Below are positions 17,308 through 20,838 of a stretch of DNA of 20,838 nt, in pieces. The notes under the pieces were generated by a model that did not search any database, was not told where the DNA came from, and was given only the letters and a program-made list of their open reading frames with translations. Numbering within the stretch: position 1 is the stretch's first letter; every line of letters starts with the position of its first letter. Origin of the DNA: RGIG8775 sp045587785 (lineage in GTDB: Bacteria > Bacillota > Clostridia > Oscillospirales > CAG-272). The stretch spans positions 1-20,838 of the forward strand of contig JAZNDA010000074.1 in NCBI GenBank assembly GCA_045587785.1, read 5' to 3'. The position numbers and the translations under genes are program-made.

Positions 17308-19821
17308 ATGAAATTCGGAAAATGGATCACCAATCGTGACAAAGACAAGATCACCCATACCGCCCCCTTTGAGGCAAAAATCGGCTATGAACCGTTTGAC
17401 AGACGGGGCACCGACCTCTATCAGGGTGACGGTCTTGTTGCGTTTCGCAAAAAATTCACCTGCAATGATGCCTCGAAAATTCTTCTTCGAATGACGGCAC
17501 TTGGTGTTTTTGAAGCATATATCAACGGCCAGCGCGTCGGCTCACGCCGTTCAAACGAGATCGTTTTCGACGAAATGAAGCCGGGGTGGACCGACTATCG
17601 TCACCACGTCATGGAATTTGAATATGATGTTACCGAATACTGTCATAAGGGCGAAAACATTTTGGTCATACCCGTGGCAAACGGCTGGTGGTCGGGCAGA
17701 ATCTCCAATGGCATTTACGGCTATCGCGGTGTGGGCATTTGCGGCGAGCTGGAAAAGAGATATGAGGACGGCAGATGCGAGTTTGTGGCTACGGGTGAGG
17801 ACTGGGAGACCGCCATCGGCGGCCGCATCCGCACATCAGAGCTTTGGGCAGGCGAATACTGTGACGCCACACAAAAGGACATCGCTTCCGAATCCTCGGC
17901 TTATTCATGGCGCGCCGCTGACTCTTACCATGAGATCGATTGCGAGATCATTCCGCACATCGGCGAACCCGTGCGTATCCGCAAATACGGCGAACGTCCG
18001 AGGAGCGCGGTGATCTACAACGGCACCGACGATAACGGAAGTGACTTTGGAGAAATTCACGTCACCTCACGCCACACAGGAAACGGCTGCGAATGGGGGA
18101 GCCTTGTGAAGGGCGAACATCTGATCCTTGACATGGGATACAATCGCACGGCGCGTCCCCGTATCCGCCTCTCGGGCGCAAGGGGAACCACCGTCAAGAT
18201 CTACTGTGCCGAAATGCTCAATGACAGCGGAGACAAAGCACGGGGCAATGACGGTCCCAAAGGATCTCTGTATCTTGACAACTACCGCTCCGCCCTCTCG
18301 CGCATCCACTACGTAACGGGCGGCGGAAGCGAGGAATATTCCCCTCTTTACAGCTTTTTCGGGTTTCGCTATCTTGAGATCTGTGCCGACAACGATATTG
18401 AGATCATTGAGGTTGCCGCCGATATTATCGGAAGCGATCTTTACCGCACGGGCAGTATCGAGACCGACAACGCCGAGGTCAATCGCCTCATAGGCAATAT
18501 CGTGCGCGGACTTGACAGCAACTACCTCTCCGTCCCCACCGACTGCCCCCAGCGCGACGAGCGCTTTGGCTGGACGGGTGACACGCAGATCTTCTGCGGT
18601 ACGGCGGCTTACTTTGATAACGCCTACAGCTTTTTGCGCAAATGGTGCATGGATCTGAGGGACTCTCAGGACGAGGACGGCGCGCTTGCGTTTGTTGCCC
18701 CTAACGTGTTTGGCAAGGACTATCCGAATTACCAAAAGATGCGCTCTGCCGCGGCGTGGTGTGATGCCATCATCATCGTGCCCTACAAAATGTGGCTGAT
18801 GTACGGCAGGACCGAGATATTGGAAGAAAACTTTGACACCATGGTGCAATATATGGACTATGTCCAGACCACACGCGGCTATGACGGTCCTTCCCCCGTC
18901 TTTGGCGACTGGCTTGGCTTTGAGGACACCCCGAAGGATTATGTTTCGATCTGTTATTATGCCTATGATGCAAAGCTGATGAGTCAGATCTGCCATATTC
19001 TTGGAAGAACTGATACAGCAAAGCATTATGAGACGCTATTTTTGAATATTGTCAATCATTTTGGCAAAAAATACACCAATGGTAAAGGAAATATTACCGT
19101 CACCACCCAAACGGGCTATTTGTTGCCGCTTGCTTTCGATATGCTGGGAGATGAGGACAGACAAAAGGCCATCTCGGCACTCCACGCCAAGATCAAGGAA
19201 AATCATTACACCCTCTCCACAGGCTTTGTGGGCACAGGCTTGCTTTGCGAAACACTAAGCAAGGTCGGGCTTACCGACGACGCGTATTCCCTGCTTTTGC
19301 AGACCCGCGCGCCCTCATGGCTTTACAGTGTGCGCGCAGGTGCTACCACCGTATGGGAAAGATGGGATTCTTACACCACCGAAAACGGCTTTGGCAAGGC
19401 CCAGATGAATTCTTTTAACCACTACAGCTACGGCGCGGTCGCCGAGTGGATGTTCACTCACATGGCAGGCATCCGCCCGAATCCCGATATGCCCGGCTTC
19501 AGAAGCTTTTATTTGGCCCCCTGCCCCGACATAAGAGCGGACGGGGATATTCCCGAAGGTCAATCGCGCATCCGCGCTGTTAAAGCGGAATATCTCAGCA
19601 TGTGCGGTCTTATCCGCGCCGCATGGGAATATGAGAACGACCGCTTTGTGTATCTCATTACCATCCCCGAGGGCGCACGTGCCAAAATTCGGTTCCCTCT
19701 GCTCGACGGTCAAAACAGCGTAGAGATCAACGAGCTTGTTTTTTCTGAGGGCAACGGATTCACCGTTCATGACGGAAAAATGTGCTTTGAGCTTGGTGCG
19801 GGCACCTATGAAATTCGCTGA
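17308..19821 (+). CDS. Alpha-L-rhamnosidase (glycoside hydrolase family 78)
   Basis: Inverting GH78 enzyme of 837 aa from the chosen ATG, hydrolysing terminal alpha-L-rhamnose from plant glycosides or rhamnogalacturonan fragments. Seen: N-terminal beta-domains including ANGWWSGRISNGIYGYRG (about 124-141), then an (alpha/alpha)6 catalytic domain from about 390. That domain carries the family hallmark TDCPQRDERFGWTGD at 411-425 with its cluster of acidic residues, and TVWERW with a candidate catalytic base Glu684, followed by SFNHYSYGAVAEW. The C-terminal beta-domain runs from about 730. No signal peptide, so substrates are probably imported first. It sits alone behind its own promoter, 80 bp before the decarboxylase subunit gene; no terminator hairpin separates them. 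Confidence 0.95.
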   Translation: MKFGKWITNRDKDKITHTAPFEAKIGYEPFDRRGTDLYQGDGLVAFRKKFTCNDASKILLRMTALGVFEAYINGQRVGSRRSNEIVFDEMKPGWTDYRHHVMEFEYDVTEYCHKGENILVIPVANGWWSGRISNGIYGYRGVGICGELEKRYEDGRCEFVATGEDWETAIGGRIRTSELWAGEYCDATQKDIASESSAYSWRAADSYHEIDCEIIPHIGEPVRIRKYGERPRSAVIYNGTDDNGSDFGEIHVTSRHTGNGCEWGSLVKGEHLILDMGYNRTARPRIRLSGARGTTVKIYCAEMLNDSGDKARGNDGPKGSLYLDNYRSALSRIHYVTGGGSEEYSPLYSFFGFRYLEICADNDIEIIEVAADIIGSDLYRTGSIETDNAEVNRLIGNIVRGLDSNYLSVPTDCPQRDERFGWTGDTQIFCGTAAYFDNAYSFLRKWCMDLRDSQDEDGALAFVAPNVFGKDYPNYQKMRSAAAWCDAIIIVPYKMWLMYGRTEILEENFDTMVQYMDYVQTTRGYDGPSPVFGDWLGFEDTPKDYVSICYYAYDAKLMSQICHILGRTDTAKHYETLFLNIVNHFGKKYTNGKGNITVTTQTGYLLPLAFDMLGDEDRQKAISALHAKIKENHYTLSTGFVGTGLLCETLSKVGLTDDAYSLLLQTRAPSWLYSVRAGATTVWERWDSYTTENGFGKAQMNSFNHYSYGAVAEWMFTHMAGIRPNPDMPGFRSFYLAPCPDIRADGDIPEGQSRIRAVKAEYLSMCGLIRAAWEYENDRFVYLITIPEGARAKIRFPLLDGQNSVEINELVFSEGNGFTVHDGKMCFELGAGTYEIR

Positions 19822-19888
19822 AACCGCTTGACTTTTGCCATAAATTCTGATACGCCGTTTTCTGTTCTATTTTATTACATTTCAACAG

Positions 19889-19894
19889 AAAGGA
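19889..19894 (+). promoter_or_regulatory. Ribosome binding site of the decarboxylase beta subunit
   Basis: AAAGGA lies 7 nt before TTG at 19902, which opens the frame into the conserved protein. A second TTG at 19911 would leave a spacing of 16 nt. The 19822-19901 gap shows no convincing promoter. Confidence 0.75.
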
Positions 19895-19901
19895 TATCAA
19901 A

Positions 19902-20838
19902 TTGAATTTTTTGCAAACATTGTTTGGAAATCTTGCTGACCTTCAGTGGCAACAGATCGTCATGTGGGCGATCGGCGGTATTTTGATCTACCTTGCCATC
20001 AGGAAGGAAATGGAGCCTACGCTTCTTTTGCCCATCGGCTTTGGCGCTATTCTCATGAACTTCCCTGGCGTTCGTACACCTGCCATGATCTGCAGCGTTT
20101 GCGAAAAGGCGTTGCAAACCGCCGAAGGTCACGCCTGTGAAGGTGCTATCTTCACCGAGGGCTTTGCCTACGGCGGTATTGCAGAGCCTCTTGAGACCCT
20201 TTACCACGCAGGTATCGCAAGCGAGCTGTTCCCGCTCCTTCTGTTCATCGGTATCGGTGCGATGATCGACTTCGGTCCTCTGCTCAACAACCCCAAGCTG
20301 ATGATCTTCGGCGCGGCGGCACAGTTCGGTATCTTCTTTACCCTGTGCATGGCATCCATCTTCTTCCCCGAGGCGAAGGACTTCGCTTCCATCGCCATCA
20401 TCGGCGCGGCTGACGGCCCCACCTCTATCGTGGTTGCCAATAAGCTTGGCTCAAGCTACGTCGGTGCGATCACGGTTGCGGCATACTCGTATATGGCACT
20501 CGTGCCCATCATTCAGCCGCCCGTTATCAAGCTGCTTACCACAAAAAAGGAACGTATGATCCGTATGTCTTATAAGCAGACCGACGTGTCCAAGACCACT
20601 AAGATCCTGTTCCCCATCATCATTTCCATCGTGGCATGTCTGTTTGCCCCCGGCGCAGGCTCGCTGACCGGCTTCCTGATGTTCGGTAACCTCATTCGTG
20701 AGTGCGGCGTTCTGGATGCCATTTCCGAGACCGCACAAAAGGTGCTTGCTAACCTTATCACAATCTTCCTCGGTATCACAATTGCTTCCAAGATGACCGC
20801 AAATGAGTTCTTGAGATTTGAAACACTTCTCATTATGG
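19902..20838 (+). CDS. Na+-translocating decarboxylase beta subunit (OadB/GcdB family), 5' part
   Basis: Incomplete at the window edge: 312 codons are visible and the frame is still open. It encodes the very hydrophobic beta subunit that couples decarboxylation of carboxybiotin to Na+ export in oxaloacetate, glutaconyl-CoA or methylmalonyl-CoA decarboxylases; which of these cannot be told. Seen: several membrane segments, LLLFIGIGAMIDFGPLLNNP at 112-131 and IIGAADGPTSIVVANKL at 166-182 with the conserved Asp171 of ADGPTS in the ion path, then GNLIRECGV at 262-270. A roughly 30-residue insert before the FIGIGAM motif carries Cys64, Cys67 and Cys79. The start is TTG. Alpha and biotin-carrier subunit genes are not in view and may lie beyond the right edge. 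Confidence 0.93.
   Translation, partial: MNFLQTLFGNLADLQWQQIVMWAIGGILIYLAIRKEMEPTLLLPIGFGAILMNFPGVRTPAMICSVCEKALQTAEGHACEGAIFTEGFAYGGIAEPLETLYHAGIASELFPLLLFIGIGAMIDFGPLLNNPKLMIFGAAAQFGIFFTLCMASIFFPEAKDFASIAIIGAADGPTSIVVANKLGSSYVGAITVAAYSYMALVPIIQPPVIKLLTTKKERMIRMSYKQTDVSKTTKILFPIIISIVACLFAPGAGSLTGFLMFGNLIRECGVLDAISETAQKVLANLITIFLGITIASKMTANEFLRFETLLIM

Overview
The window looks like a chromosome segment from an anaerobic, carbohydrate-fermenting member of the Clostridia (Firmicutes), probably a gut organism of the Ruminococcaceae/Oscillospiraceae type. The basis is a glgBCDAP-type glycogen operon with the non-catalytic GlgD subunit, a Na+-pumping decarboxylase beta subunit, cytoplasmic beta-glucuronidase and alpha-L-rhamnosidase, frequent TTG starts and strong AGGAGG-type ribosome sites. 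No phage, insertion sequence, CRISPR array or rRNA is visible. The species assignment is inference.

Left edge (1-549): a CCA-encoding tRNA-Pro(TGG) on the minus strand with its own consensus promoter, then a gene-free stretch. That stretch holds a plus-facing intrinsic terminator with no obvious gene to terminate, possibly ending a small RNA.

Minus-strand glycogen block (550-12633): from one promoter (TTGAAA-17-TATAAT at 12605-12633) the order is glgB-like, glgC, glgD, glgA, glgP. A 14-bp hairpin follows, then a GH13 alpha-glucosidase/amylase, a 112-aa protein of unknown function and a GH2 beta-glucuronidase. GlgC/GlgD make ADP-glucose, GlgA polymerises it, and GlgB should branch the chains. 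GlgP and the GH13 enzyme degrade the polymer. The GlgB-like protein is odd: it lacks key parts of the GH13 active site.

Plus-strand ABC block (12820-16300): an ATPase, a permease and an auxiliary membrane-anchored protein of the GldA/GldF/GldG type, translationally coupled and closed by a bidirectional terminator.

Right part (16304-20838): nnrD (NAD(P)H-hydrate repair) on minus, and a GH78 alpha-L-rhamnosidase on plus. The two share an 89-bp spacer in which two consensus promoters overlap face to face. Last comes the 5' part of a Na+-translocating decarboxylase beta subunit, which runs off the window.
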